The notes beneath the pieces were generated by a model. That model was given only the letters and a program-made list of their open reading frames with translations, did not search any database and was not told where the DNA came from. Shown here piece after piece: positions 1 through 6,356 of a stretch of 10,307 bases of DNA. This DNA comes from Pseudomonadota bacterium. GTDB taxonomy: Bacteria; Pseudomonadota; Gammaproteobacteria; Burkholderiales; SG8-39. Position 1 is the first letter of the stretch; every line of letters starts with the position of its first letter. The position numbers and the translations under genes were made by a program. Location: positions 1-10,307 of the forward strand of contig JAKAIH010000052.1 in assembly GCA_021825225.1 (NCBI GenBank). The letters are read 5' to 3'.

Positions 1-117
1 CGCTGTCACATTCCGGTTCCACTCGCCAGGTGCGCTGAATCGCGCGCGGTGCATCTCCGGCCGCACGCGAGCGTTCCGGTGTGTTGCCGCAGCATTCAGC
101 CAGCGTTTCAATTCCAC
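1..117 (-). CDS. Possible 5' end of an unidentified gene running off the left edge
   Basis: On the minus strand a frame starting at a GTG (115-117) stays open for 39 codons to the window edge. It is preceded by a purine-rich AAGGGGAAGG stretch that could be a ribosome binding site. The translation (beginning MELKRWLNAA, with Arg, Trp and Asn) looks protein-like but matches no family I recognise. A second minus-strand frame from an ATG at 164-166 is also open to the edge and has a poorer composition. In DNA this GC-rich such frames often stay open by chance, so the call is tentative. It would lie downstream of, and co-oriented with, the hydrolase ending at 210. Confidence 0.2.
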   Translation of the reverse strand, partial: MELKRWLNAAATHRNARVRPEMHRARFSAPGEWNRNVTA

Positions 118-209
118 CGCCCTTCCCCTTAGCGCTCCCCAGCCGCTCTCGGCCGGGCGAGCTCATGCGTACCAAGTTTTGCGCAGTCGGTTCGATGCGC
201 CGACACCGG

Positions 210-1052
210 TCACCCCTGCGGCGATTCGATTTGAAATTCCGCGCAAAGCCGCGCCGCGAACGGTGCCATGCCGGCATTCGAATGGCCGACCCCCGGTGCG
301 ACCGCCAGCCGCCAGCGGAGTGCGACGCCGGCCGCTGCGGCGGCCTGGCGCGCGGCATCGACATAGTACCGGCCGCGCGCGAACCGGTGCGGTCCCTGCC
401 GCATCGCCTCGGAATGCCGCGGCAGGTTGCAATGGTCCGGGTCATTGTCGCGATCCCCGACGAGCACGACCAGGGGCCGAGCGAGCAGGCCAGGCAGTGC
501 AGAGGGCGGCAGCCCCGTGCCGCCCAGTCCGAACGGATAGTCCACGTCGAAACGCGGAAGACTGTACGAACCTGCGTTCGCGCTGATCGCCAGCTCGATT
601 CTCGGCGACCACGCCAGGCTCACGAGCCGGTGCACGAACTGGCCGCCCGCGGAGTGACCGTACAGGCAGAAGGTCTGGCGCTCCACCCCGGCCGCGTGCC
701 GGATGAAGTCGAAGATCGGATCGATGATCGGGAATAACCATTGGGAGCGCGGCTGTGGGTGGCCATCCCCGGACAGGACGTCGCCGTAGTTGTATTCGTG
801 CACGCCCGGATAGTATTCCTCGGCGAACTCGGGCGCAGCGACCAGCAGACCATGGCGCTCTGCCTCGGGCGCCCATGCCTCGCAATAGGCCGACGCGTCG
901 CGCCGCAATCCGTGCATCACGATCACGATGCGGCCCTCGGGTGTGAATCGCGCGGGTCGATACAGCCAGATCGGGATGCGGCGCCCCCGGCCCCGGGGAT
1001 CTGCCATTTCGACGCGCACGATGCCCGGCATCGACCCCTGCGCGCCGCTCAC
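210..1052 (-). CDS. Alpha/beta hydrolase (esterase / PHB-depolymerase-like)
   Basis: This 280-aa protein has the alpha/beta hydrolase catalytic layout. The nucleophile elbow is GHSAGG with Ser134 after a beta strand (TFCLYG). An acidic residue lies in LVGDRDND (Asp200 or Asp202), and the histidine is His257 in GVGHSN. HG at 47-48 in IVIVMHGLRR is the likely oxyanion-hole region. No signal peptide is visible, so it should be cytoplasmic. The fold and GHSAGG box resemble PHB-depolymerase-like and dienelactone-hydrolase-like esterases, but the substrate cannot be read from sequence. I chose the GTG start because its GTGA overlaps the stop of the upstream LysR gene, implying translational coupling; an in-frame ATG lies at 1031. 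Being co-transcribed with the regulator and divergent from a transporter-lyase operon suggests it acts on the same compound or an ester or amide of it. Confidence 0.8.
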   Translation of the reverse strand: MSGAQGSMPGIVRVEMADPRGRGRRIPIWLYRPARFTPEGRIVIVMHGLRRDASAYCEAWAPEAERHGLLVAAPEFAEEYYPGVHEYNYGDVLSGDGHPQPRSQWLFPIIDPIFDFIRHAAGVERQTFCLYGHSAGGQFVHRLVSLAWSPRIELAISANAGSYSLPRFDVDYPFGLGGTGLPPSALPGLLARPLVVLVGDRDNDPDHCNLPRHSEAMRQGPHRFARGRYYVDAARQAAAAAGVALRWRLAVAPGVGHSNAGMAPFAARLCAEFQIESPQG

Positions 1053-2008
1053 GGCTTGTTACCGTTGGCATCGTCCCAGACGGGGACGACCGCCGCTGCA
1101 TTTTCCGGATCGCGCGAGCGGAACGCGTCGACGCTGCGACGCAAGCAGTCGAGGAACGCGCCCGCATTGGCGGCCAGCGGCTGTCGCATCTGGTGGATGT
1201 AGCCGAACAGGATCCAGCGCTCAGGCACCAGCGGGCGGATCACCATCCCGTGCAGATCGATCGCCTGAGCGCAGAGTCGGTCGAGGATCGCAATGCCGGC
1301 CCCGTCGCGCGCGAACTGACAGGCCATCAGCGAAGAGCGTGTTTCGACCGCGTAATGCGGGCGCTCGCCGCCCGAGCGAAAGAAGTCATCGACCTGCTGG
1401 CGCCACTGCTGGCCTGGCCACAGGCCGAGCAGCGGCTCCGGCGCGAGGTCCACGGCGCTCAGCTCCGGCCGGTCGGCGAGCCGGTGGTTTGCCGGCAGGA
1501 TCGCCTCCATCCGGACCCGGAACAGCGGGTGGTTTTCTATCTCGACCAGCGGATGGTTGACCGGCAGCGAAATAATGCCGAGGTCATACAGCCGCGTCCC
1601 CATCCGGCCCTCGATCCCGAAGCGGGATTGCACGTCGACCGATGCGCGAATCTCGGGGTGCTCTCGGCCGAACAATGCCAGCGCGGGCGAAACGATGCCC
1701 TGCCCTATGCGCGGCGCGGTCAACAGGCGCAGTTGGCCGTTCGCGTTCGAGCGGATGTCGGCGGCGATGCGCGGGATCTCGTCGAAGCCCGCGAGAATGT
1801 GCTCGGATTCGCGGTAGAACGCTTCGCCCTCGCGGCTCAGGGTCAGGCGGCGCCGCGAGCGATTGAACAGTTGCAGCCGCGTTTCGTCTTCGAGCAGCCT
1901 GATCAGTCGGCTCGCAGCGGGAGCGCTGAGATTCATCGCATCGGCCGCCGCAGCCAGCGAACCCCTGGTGACTATGAAGCGAAACAGGCGCAGGGCGCGA
2001 ATATTCAC
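1049..2008 (-). CDS. LysR-family transcriptional regulator
   Basis: This 319-aa protein has the LysR length and two-part layout. The N-terminal winged helix-turn-helix occupies about residues 1-60; it begins MNIRALRLFRFIV, has its recognition region around ADAMNLSAPAASRLIRLLE and ends in the LFNRSRRRLTLSREG wing. A long linker helix and a periplasmic-binding-protein-like effector domain (about 92-295) follow. The start is GTG with GGAGA 12 nt upstream (2021-2025). It gives the usual short lead into the HTH, whereas the next methionine would cut into the HTH. The gene is divergent from the ABC transporter operon across a gap holding a GAATT-N11-AATTC box, the classic arrangement for a regulator that controls its neighbour and itself. 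The inducer is unknown and probably a substrate or product of the linked pathway. Confidence 0.92.
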   Translation of the reverse strand: MNIRALRLFRFIVTRGSLAAAADAMNLSAPAASRLIRLLEDETRLQLFNRSRRRLTLSREGEAFYRESEHILAGFDEIPRIAADIRSNANGQLRLLTAPRIGQGIVSPALALFGREHPEIRASVDVQSRFGIEGRMGTRLYDLGIISLPVNHPLVEIENHPLFRVRMEAILPANHRLADRPELSAVDLAPEPLLGLWPGQQWRQQVDDFFRSGGERPHYAVETRSSLMACQFARDGAGIAILDRLCAQAIDLHGMVIRPLVPERWILFGYIHQMRQPLAANAGAFLDCLRRSVDAFRSRDPENAAAVVPVWDDANGNKP

Positions 2009-2076
2009 GGTCTTGGGATTTCTCCGGGGGCAGTGAACGACAATGCCGCAGGCGGCGATGACTCTTTCGTTTTACG

Positions 2077-2097
2077 GAATTGACGTTCGAATAATTC
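2077..2097. promoter_or_regulatory. Candidate LysR-type operator in the divergent gap
   Basis: A perfect inverted repeat GAATT (2077-2081) and AATTC (2093-2097) is separated by exactly 11 nt, matching the T-N11-A consensus for LysR-type binding sites. It lies about 70-90 nt upstream of the regulator start and about 110-130 nt upstream of the transporter start. The -35-like hexamer TTGACG (2080-2085) overlaps it on the plus strand, but I see no convincing -10 at normal spacing. On the minus strand a TAGAAT-like -10 overlaps its right half, which would fit autoregulation. Confidence 0.55.
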
Positions 2098-2119
2098 TAC
2101 TTCTTTTCGTATCCGGGCA

Positions 2120-2175
2120 AGAGCAAACTTGCCGTCGGCGGCCGGCTGGCCCCCTGTGGCAGCCGAATTTGCTCT
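2120..2175 (+). repeat. Nested inverted repeat in the leader of the transporter operon
   Basis: The outer arms AGAGCAAA (2120-2127) and TTTGCTCT (2168-2175) are perfectly complementary over 8 bp. Inside, CGGCT (2143-2147) pairs with AGCCG (2161-2165), and GCC (2149-2151) pairs with GGC (2158-2160) around one bulged G and a six-base loop. The element ends 17 nt before the AGGAGG of the binding-protein gene. It could fold in the mRNA leader or serve as a DNA operator. No known riboswitch class is recognised. Confidence 0.4.
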
Positions 2176-2192
2176 GGCCGACCAAATAAAAT

Positions 2193-2198
2193 AGGAGG
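2193..2198 (+). promoter_or_regulatory. Strong Shine-Dalgarno of the binding-protein gene
   Basis: AGGAGG sits 8 nt before the ATG at 2207. It is the full consensus and the strongest ribosome binding site in this operon, fitting the usual need for excess binding protein over its permease and ATPase. Confidence 0.75.
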
Positions 2199-2206
2199 AT
2201 TCCGAG

Positions 2207-3040
2207 ATGATCTGGTCACGCGCTCTGCTCTTTTTCTCGTTCGCACTTGCGACCAGCCTGCAGGTTAACGCGGCGGTCGCCGACAGTCCCGAAACCAACG
2301 TCGCTGGCGAACTCCGGGTAGCCTACCGCACCGACGACAAACCGGTTTCGTTCCTCCAGGATGGCAAACCCACCGGCTTTCTGATCGAACTGGTCGACGA
2401 TATCTCGCGGCGTCTCGGACTGCGGGTCACCTACGTCTCGACGACATTTGCCGCGATGGTGCCCGCGGTACAGAACCACCAGCTGGATACCGCAGCCTTC
2501 GGCGTCCTGGTCACGCCCAAGCGCAAGGCAGTGGTCGATTTCACGACGCCTGTCGGTTACGGCCAGGCCCAGCTGGTCAGCCGCAGGAACGCCCCGCTCG
2601 CTGCGATCGAAGGCGCCGACGGCAAGACTGTCGCGGTCACGACTGCCAGTGCGCTGATTCCTTTGCTGCAGAAAATCGCGCCGAAGGTCACGATCAAGGA
2701 ATTTCCCAACATCGCCTCCAGCACCAATGCGCTGATCGCCGCGCAGGTCGACGGCCTGTTTACCGGCAACGCCACGGCGGGACACCTGGTCGAACAGCAT
2801 CCGGAACTGACCGCGACCCAGACCGTGGAGAGCGGCATCAACGCGCTGCCCGTGGCGAAGGACCGGCCCAAGCTGCTCGCCGCCATGAACCAGGCGCTCG
2901 CGTCGGCAATGAAGGACGGCACCTTCACGCGCTTGTTCGTGAAATGGAACGGTTCCGCGATGGCGATCCCGCAACGACTGTTCAGCGACTACCCGGGCAT
3001 GCCGCAGCCGGCGCCGGACGCAGCTCACGCGGCGCGATGA
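2207..3040 (+). CDS. ABC transporter solute-binding protein, amino-acid (SBP_bac_3) family
   Basis: This 277-aa precursor is a periplasmic binding protein of the polar amino-acid family. A signal peptide is clear: a short basic start, a hydrophobic core (ALLFFSFALATSL) and a likely cleavage after AVA near residue 25. Family landmarks follow in order: LRVAYRTDDKPVSF near the mature N-terminus, GFLIELVDDISRRLG, LVTPKRKAVVDFTTPVGYG with Arg106 at the usual carboxylate-binding position, and the C-terminal DGTFTRLFVKWNG. At the place where HisJ and GlnH carry the Asp that binds the ligand amino group (five residues after the D of DAAFQD/DAVLHD), this protein has Gly187 in VDGLFTGN, so the ligand may lack an alpha-amino group. 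It is the first gene of an operon with its permease and ATPase, nine nucleotides or more apart, and a lyase. Confidence 0.9.
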   Translation: MIWSRALLFFSFALATSLQVNAAVADSPETNVAGELRVAYRTDDKPVSFLQDGKPTGFLIELVDDISRRLGLRVTYVSTTFAAMVPAVQNHQLDTAAFGVLVTPKRKAVVDFTTPVGYGQAQLVSRRNAPLAAIEGADGKTVAVTTASALIPLLQKIAPKVTIKEFPNIASSTNALIAAQVDGLFTGNATAGHLVEQHPELTATQTVESGINALPVAKDRPKLLAAMNQALASAMKDGTFTRLFVKWNGSAMAIPQRLFSDYPGMPQPAPDAAHAAR

Positions 3041-3055
3041 CAGGACAGCTTGGCC

Positions 3056-3787
3056 ATGTCTGAGGGCTTTCACCGGATCTTCTCCACGTTCTTCGATCCG
3101 GGAATGATCGTGCAGGCCTTGCCGGAGGTGCTCACCGTCGGCCTGCCGAATACGCTGCTACTCTCGCTGTTCGCGAGCGCGATCGGCATTGCGCTGGGCC
3201 TGCTGGTCGCAGCCGGACTGCTGTCGGGATATACAAGCGTGAGACTGCCCTGCCGCGGTTACGTCGATATCCTGCGCGGATTGCCCCACATCCTCACGGT
3301 CTACCTGATCGGCCAGGGGCTGCCGCTTGCGGGCTTGGCCATCTTCGGCGGCAACACCTACGGCTACGCCGCGCTCGCGATCGGCCTGATCGAGAGCGCC
3401 TATTTCGCCGAAATTTTCCGCGCCGGTTTCCAGAGCGTCGAGCGCGGTCAGGTCGAAGCGGCCCGCAGCACCGGCATGACACGGCTGCAGACGATGCGCC
3501 ACATCATCATCCCGCAGGGCGCGCGTCGCGTACTGCCGCCGCTGACCGGTCAGTTCATCCTGGTGATCAAGGCCACCTCGCTGGTGTACCTGCTGGGCTT
3601 GACCGCTTCGCAGCGTGAGATGTTCGCCATCGCCCAGGATGCGGCGATCAACAACGCCAACCTGTCGCCGCTGACCGCCGCGGGACTGGTCTACCTCGCG
3701 CTGACCATCCCGACGACGTACGCGGTCAACGCGTGGGACCGGCGCATTCGCGGCGCGCGTTCCACGCATGCCGTCGAAGGCGACTGA
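3056..3787 (+). CDS. ABC transporter permease, polar amino-acid (HisM/GlnP) type
   Basis: This is a 243-aa inner-membrane protein with several hydrophobic segments (about 26-58, 78-120, 163-186 and 205-224). The cytoplasmic EAA loop that docks on the ATPase is intact: EAARSTGMTRLQTMRHIIIPQGARRVLPP at about 134-162 (key residues E134, A135, A136, G140, P153, R157-158). The family DILRGLP motif lies at 71-77. I prefer the ATG at 3056, with AGGA at 3042-3045 ten nucleotides upstream, over a TTG at 3050. Only one permease gene is present, so the channel is probably a homodimer, as in several PAAT transporters. The start lies 15 nt after the binding-protein stop, so the two are surely co-transcribed. 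Confidence 0.9.
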   Translation: MSEGFHRIFSTFFDPGMIVQALPEVLTVGLPNTLLLSLFASAIGIALGLLVAAGLLSGYTSVRLPCRGYVDILRGLPHILTVYLIGQGLPLAGLAIFGGNTYGYAALAIGLIESAYFAEIFRAGFQSVERGQVEAARSTGMTRLQTMRHIIIPQGARRVLPPLTGQFILVIKATSLVYLLGLTASQREMFAIAQDAAINNANLSPLTAAGLVYLALTIPTTYAVNAWDRRIRGARSTHAVEGD

Positions 3788-3791
3788 GCGC

Positions 3792-4562
3792 ATGAGCGAA
3801 ATGCCGGAACGCAGGCAGACGGGCGCGCATCACGGAACGAGCGTCCGATTCGACCGGGTGAACAAGTCTTTCGGACGCGTCGCAGTTCTGCGCGACATCG
3901 TGCTCGAGGCGCCGGGCGGAGTTACCACCTGCATCGTCGGGCCCTCCGGGTCCGGGAAGTCGACGCTGCTGCGATGCACGAATCTGCTCGAACGCCCCGA
4001 ATCCGGACGCATTCTGCTCGGCGAAATCGAAATCACCGCAGCCGGCGCGAACGTCGATGCGATACGCACGCGAGTCGGCATGGTGTTCCAGCACTTCCAC
4101 CTGTTCTCGCACCTCAGCGTGCTCGACAACGTCTCGCTCGCGCTGCGCAAGGTTCGTCGCATGGAACGCGAGCAGGCCGAGGACGTCGCGCGCGCCAAGC
4201 TCGCCGCAGTCGCGCTCGGCGGACTTGAGAGGCGACGGCCTTCGGATCTCTCGGGCGGACAGCAGCAACGCGTGGCGATCGCGCGTGCGCTGGCGATGGA
4301 GCCCGAGGTAATGCTGTTCGACGAGGCGACCTCGGCGCTCGATCCGGAACTCGTCAAGGACGTGCTCGGCGTGATGCGCGACCTGGCCACCGCCGGTATG
4401 ACCATGATCGTGGTCACGCACGAAATGCGCTTCGCGCGCGAGGTCGCGGGCCAGGTCGTATTCATCGACCAGGGGAGAATTCTGGAATTGGGGCCGCCCG
4501 ACGAATTCTTCGACCGCCCACGCCACCCGCGCCTGCGGCACTTCCTCGAAAAAGTACTCTGA
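3792..4562 (+). CDS. ABC transporter ATP-binding protein, amino-acid (GlnQ/HisP) type
   Basis: This 256-aa cytoplasmic ATPase has all motifs intact: Walker A GPSGSGKST (50-58), Q-loop Gln100 in GMVFQHFHLF, signature LSGGQQQRVAIARA (153-166), Walker B VMLFDE (173-178), D-loop SALD and H-loop His210 in VVTHEM. The FAREVAG and ELGPPDEFFDRP stretches are typical of the polar amino-acid importers. An upstream ATG at 3768 would overlap the permease by 20 nt. I chose the ATG at 3792 because GAAGG (3776-3780) sits 11 nt upstream and the family normally has a short N-terminus. It powers import of whatever the binding protein delivers. Confidence 0.92.
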   Translation: MSEMPERRQTGAHHGTSVRFDRVNKSFGRVAVLRDIVLEAPGGVTTCIVGPSGSGKSTLLRCTNLLERPESGRILLGEIEITAAGANVDAIRTRVGMVFQHFHLFSHLSVLDNVSLALRKVRRMEREQAEDVARAKLAAVALGGLERRRPSDLSGGQQQRVAIARALAMEPEVMLFDEATSALDPELVKDVLGVMRDLATAGMTMIVVTHEMRFAREVAGQVVFIDQGRILELGPPDEFFDRPRHPRLRHFLEKVL

Positions 4563-4600
4563 CCGCGGTCGGATCCGTTCACGCAGCGAGAACACAAGTC

Positions 4601-5968
4601 ATGACGCACGCAGCCCCTTCCCGCCCAACGGTGGCGGACATTCGTAGTCTCTTTTCGCAGCGCAGCCAGTGGCAGACCTGGCTCGACATCGAAGCCGCGC
4701 TCGCGCAGACCCAGGCCGAGCTGGGCATGATCCCGCTCGAGGCGGCAGCCGAGATCGGGCGCAAGGCGAACTTCGAGCACGTCGACGAGCAAGTGCTGGC
4801 CGCGGACGTCGATCGCACGAAGGCGCCGATCGCTTCGCTGGCGAGGACGCTGGCCGCGGCATGCGGCGGTGACGCCGGCGGCTACGTGCACTGGGGCGCG
4901 ACCACGCAGAACGTGATGCAGACCGCGCGTACGATGCTAATGCGGCGTGCGTACGAGGCATTCATGGGGCGTCTGGGCGACGTGCTGCTCAAGCTGGCCG
5001 GTCTCGCCGAGGACGGCGCCGGAATGCTCATGGCGGGCCGGACCAATTTCCGCCACGCGCTGCCGATCACTTTCGGCTTCAAGGTGGCGGGCTGGATCGA
5101 CGAGTTCCTGCGCCACCGCGAGCGCTTCGCCGGCGCCGAGCCGCGCGTGTTCGCATCGCTGTGGGGCGGCGCAGTCGGCGCAATGCACGCATTCGGCGAG
5201 CAGGGACCGGAATTGAACCGGCGCTTTTCCGCGCGCCTTGGCCTGACTCCGCTCGCGGTGCCGTCGCGGTCTGCGAACGACTACGTCGCCGAGTACATTC
5301 TTCTCCTCGCCCTGTTCAGCGCGAGCTGCTCGAAAGTCGCACGCGAACTGTATATCCTGATGGCAGACGAGATCGGCGAGGTCTACGAGAGGCAGGACGC
5401 GGACGTGGTCGGGTCGAGCACCATGCCGAACAAGGTCAATTCGAAGGTAGCCGTGCAGGTAATCGCGCTGTCGGCCCGGCTGCGCACCCTGACGCCGCTG
5501 GCGCTGGAAGCGATGCAGCCGACGCACGAGGGCGACGCCGCCAACAATCAGATGCTTTACGCGCTGATCGACCAGGCCTGTCCGCTCGCCTACGAGCTCG
5601 TCAGCTCGATGGACGAACTGCTCGGATGCATCGGCCTGGTACCGGAAAATATGCACCGCAATCTCGCAACGGCGGGCCAGTCGATCGCCGCCGAGAGCGC
5701 AATGATGGTTCTCGCCCCGCTCATCGGGCGGACCCAGGCGTACCAGGCGGTAAAGAAGGCCATCGTGGCGGCTTCGCAGCGCCGCGTCGCGCTGCTCGAA
5801 GCCCTCCTCGAGGACGAGGCGGTCCGCGAGGCAATCGGCCGCGACGCGCTGGGCAAGGCGCTCGATCCCGCCGCCTACACGGGGCAGAGCGCAGCAATGG
5901 CGCGAGACATGGCGGCGGCGGCGCGCGTCGCCGCCGCGTCGCTCGTGACGCGCGGGAGCGCCGGCTGA
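4601..5968 (+). CDS. Fumarase/aspartase-superfamily lyase, carboxymuconate cycloisomerase-like
   Basis: This 455-aa protein belongs to the superfamily of adenylosuccinate lyase, argininosuccinate lyase and 3-carboxy-cis,cis-muconate cycloisomerase (PcaB). These enzymes form homotetramers and eliminate across a succinyl or similar C-N, C-O or C-C bond. The signature GSSTMPNKVN (271-280) carries the mobile-loop serines 272-273 and Lys278. HWGATTQNVMQT (97-108), GRTNFRHALPIT (146-157), GWIDEFLRHRERF and THEGD (308-312) place it nearer PcaB than adenylosuccinate lyase. Two positions are odd: Asn104 replaces the usual Asp of the HWGATSQD motif, and Asn149 stands where lyases have His and PcaB has Trp. 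It follows the ATPase by 38 nt with only a weak GAG as ribosome site. Its place after an importer, with no other protocatechuate genes, argues for a different substrate, perhaps an N-substituted succinate-like compound (inference). Confidence 0.85.
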   Translation: MTHAAPSRPTVADIRSLFSQRSQWQTWLDIEAALAQTQAELGMIPLEAAAEIGRKANFEHVDEQVLAADVDRTKAPIASLARTLAAACGGDAGGYVHWGATTQNVMQTARTMLMRRAYEAFMGRLGDVLLKLAGLAEDGAGMLMAGRTNFRHALPITFGFKVAGWIDEFLRHRERFAGAEPRVFASLWGGAVGAMHAFGEQGPELNRRFSARLGLTPLAVPSRSANDYVAEYILLLALFSASCSKVARELYILMADEIGEVYERQDADVVGSSTMPNKVNSKVAVQVIALSARLRTLTPLALEAMQPTHEGDAANNQMLYALIDQACPLAYELVSSMDELLGCIGLVPENMHRNLATAGQSIAAESAMMVLAPLIGRTQAYQAVKKAIVAASQRRVALLEALLEDEAVREAIGRDALGKALDPAAYTGQSAAMARDMAAAARVAAASLVTRGSAG

Positions 5969-6055
5969 AGCTATTGCCGCCCTGCCGATCGGAGCCGCCG
6001 GCGCGCGAACGGCTGGCTCGAAAGGAGACAAGGATCGAACAGCCAAAAGCATCGT

Positions 6056-6078
6056 GCGTTGCGCACGTCGCGCAACGC
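6056..6078 (+). terminator. Strong hairpin downstream of the lyase, possible terminator
   Basis: GCGTTGCGC (6056-6064) and GCGCAACGC (6070-6078) are perfect complements around the five-base loop ACGTC. The RNA stem can grow by two G-U pairs. The sequence after the stem, GTTTGGTAATT, is only moderately T-rich, so it may be an imperfect intrinsic terminator for the transporter-lyase operon (88 nt after its last stop) or a protein-binding palindrome. Confidence 0.45.
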
Positions 6079-6232
6079 GTTTGGTAATTCCGCTGTTCGG
6101 ACGGCGATCGTACGCTTAGCCGATTTTTCTTTGCTCATCGCCGAGTTGGCGCTGTTCGGCCGATGTCCAGGTTTCCCCCGCCTCCACCAGTGCGTGTCAA
6201 GGATAGAGCCCGCCAGAGCGCAGGCTTGGTCT

Positions 6233-6262
6233 TTGCATGATCGCCCGGCAAACGATTACACT
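6233..6262 (+). promoter_or_regulatory. Weak candidate promoter of the dehydrogenase gene
   Basis: TTGCAT (6233-6238) and TACACT (6257-6262) are spaced by 18 nt, giving partial matches to the sigma-70 -35 (3/6) and -10 (4/6) hexamers about 95 nt upstream of the start. An inverted repeat TTTGC-N11-GCAAA (6232-6252) covers the -35 and spacer, where a regulator could block or activate. The match is weak and could be chance. Confidence 0.25.
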
Positions 6263-6344
6263 CCTTCGTTCGCGGCCACGCCGAAAATTCCCGCATCGGA
6301 CTGACGCTGCCGCGAAGAAAAAATGCGGACTTCGAAAAAGCTAC

Positions 6345-6350
6345 GGAGGA
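6345..6350 (+). promoter_or_regulatory. Shine-Dalgarno that fixes the dehydrogenase start
   Basis: GGAGGA lies 6 nt before the ATG at 6357. The open frame extends upstream to an ATG at 6237 with no ribosome site, and the extra residues are basic and unlike the family, so 6357 is the start. Confidence 0.75.
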
Positions 6351-6356
6351 GCAGCC

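Larger units (their letters stand above)
5969..6356. other. 388-nt intergenic region between the lyase and the dehydrogenase
   Basis: No coding region with a credible start and composition is seen. Near the lyase stop an imperfect GC-rich inverted repeat pairs GAGCC (5992-5996) with GGCTC (6015-6019) and CCG (5998-6000) with CGG (6010-6012), without a T-tract. An AAAGGAGA stretch (6021-6028) resembles a ribosome site but has no ATG at usable distance. The 9-bp hairpin at 6056-6078 and the weak promoter near 6233-6262 are listed separately. The gap is the likely transcription boundary between the two plus-strand gene groups. Confidence 0.6.

Noticed and set aside
186..204. GTCGG-N9-CCGAC inverted repeat just after the first hydrolase stop
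   Set aside because: The stem is only 5 bp with a 9-nt loop and no T-run on either strand, so it does not support a terminator call.
1193..2083. A 296-codon plus-strand frame antisense to the LysR gene
   Set aside because: Its composition is that of a shadow frame and it covers the putative operator. The minus-strand LysR reading has the HTH and correct length.
4561..4570. Perfect 10-bp palindrome GACCGCGGTC between the ATPase and the lyase
   Set aside because: It is short, GC-rich and inside a 38-nt gap of a probable operon, with no T-tract; likely chance.
4601..5968. Naming the lyase pcaB or purB
   Set aside because: Motifs place it in the superfamily near PcaB, but two active-site positions differ and no protocatechuate or purine genes adjoin it, so a gene symbol would overstate the evidence.
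4937..6052. A 371-codon minus-strand frame antisense to the lyase
   Set aside because: It is a codon-phase shadow of the lyase, Arg- and His-rich with no recognisable motif, while the plus-strand frame has the full superfamily signature.
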